This document shows positions 5,883 to 6,269 of a stretch of 6,269 nucleotides of DNA, one piece after another; the stretch's first letter is position 1, and the number at the start of each line of letters is the position of its first letter. The notes below the pieces were generated by a model, which saw nothing but the letters and a program-made list of their open reading frames with translations, was not told the origin of the DNA and did no database searches. The translations under genes and the position numbers were made by a program. The stretch spans positions 1 through 6,269 of the forward strand of contig JAUVEQ010000182.1 of assembly GCA_030594725.1 (NCBI GenBank), written 5' to 3'. Source of the stretch: Methanobacteriota archaeon (GTDB lineage: Archaea; Thermoplasmatota; DTKX01; GCA-020343715).

Positions 5883-6269
5883 ATGAGCCTCAAGGACCTG
5901 TTCGATAAAGAGAAGGGCGTACTGCGCAAGGCAGAGAAGCGAATAGCACAGGCAGAGGATACGCGCAAGAGCAAAGGCGACCGGGTCGCCGGCGACGCCC
6001 TCGAGAAGGTGCTCCTGTTCTTGGACAACAACTACGCCGTGTACGACCGTCTCAAGGGCGACTTCAGTCGCGTGTACACCCATCTGGGGGGATTGCTGGA
6101 GGCCACAGGCCGGGACAGCTCCGCCGTCAAGGCCTACGACAAGGCCCTGTCCCTGGACGAGGAGAACTTCGACGCCCTGAACGCCAAGGGCGTCTTCCTG
6201 CTGGAGCACGGCGCGAACGAGGGCGCCATCGACCTGTTCGACAGGGCCCTGGGACTCAGCCCGTCACAC
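5883..6269 (+). CDS. TPR-repeat protein (3' partial)
   Basis: The frame is open from 5883 to the window end (129 codons) with no stop, so the gene continues beyond it. Residues 1-31 are a charged, probably helical N-terminus (SLKDLFDKEKG, KAEKRIAQAED). Residues 32-60 form another helix-rich stretch (ALEKVLLFLDNNYAVYDRLKG). Two tetratricopeptide repeats follow: about 61-95, with AVKAYDKALSLDEEN, and 96-129, with the alanine and glycine positions of the first helix (ALNAKG) and AIDLFDRALGLSPSH. By family knowledge TPRs bind partner proteins; the partner cannot be told here. No signal peptide is seen, so it is probably cytoplasmic. The start at 5883 follows AGGGGA by 9 bases and a possible TATA box. 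An in-frame ATG at 5844 would add 13 residues (VDNSNRVRGLPL after the Met), which look less protein-like, but it remains possible. The gene is divergent from the 130-residue protein gene. Confidence 0.85.
   Translation, partial: MSLKDLFDKEKGVLRKAEKRIAQAEDTRKSKGDRVAGDALEKVLLFLDNNYAVYDRLKGDFSRVYTHLGGLLEATGRDSSAVKAYDKALSLDEENFDALNAKGVFLLEHGANEGAIDLFDRALGLSPSH

Noticed and set aside
5856..6209. A 117-codon minus-strand frame opposite the TPR gene
   Set aside because: The plus-strand frame encodes recognisable TPR units and continues to the window edge; the minus frame shows nothing but Val/Gln/Leu runs.

Overview
The window is GC-rich archaeal DNA. The clearest marker is a translation initiation factor aIF1A (eIF1A family), a protein of archaea and eukaryotes. 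AT-rich TATA-like boxes also sit about 30-40 bases ahead of several starts, with Shine-Dalgarno-like GAGG motifs between box and start. The large cell-surface proteins built from PKD, cadherin-like and CARDB modules, one ending in a PGF-CTERM-like tail, suggest a euryarchaeal lineage, most likely an uncultured member of the Thermoplasmatota. That lineage call is an inference from protein style, not from a marker alignment.

Layout from left to right. (1) Bases 1-2415, plus strand: the 3' part of a long gene for a surface protein with tandem beta-sandwich domains, one membrane helix and a cytoplasmic tail of about 200 residues. (2) 2439-2792, minus: aIF1A, convergent with gene 1. (3) 2793-2949: an intergenic stretch with the aIF1A TATA box, four tandem 11-bp repeats and a perfect 8-bp stem-loop right after the stop of the next gene. 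(4) 2950-4872, minus: a secreted 640-residue protein with signal peptide, five Ig-like repeats, a CARDB domain and a C-terminal sorting-like tail. (5) 4873-5066: a divergent promoter region. (6) 5067-5306, plus: a 79-residue ubiquitin-like protein ending exactly in Gly-Gly. (7) 5325-5717, minus: a 130-residue conserved-looking protein of unknown function. (8) 5718-5882: a second divergent promoter region with a 10-bp palindrome. (9) 5883-6269, plus: the 5' part of a TPR-repeat gene that runs off the window.

The genes do not form one operon. They alternate in convergent and divergent pairs, and most have their own TATA box and ribosome binding site. Two surface proteins with different anchoring modes flank a core translation gene. 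The small diglycine-tailed ubiquitin-fold protein is the most interesting item: it has the form of a protein modifier or sulfur carrier, but no E1-like, protease or target gene is visible here. Its role therefore cannot be settled from this window.
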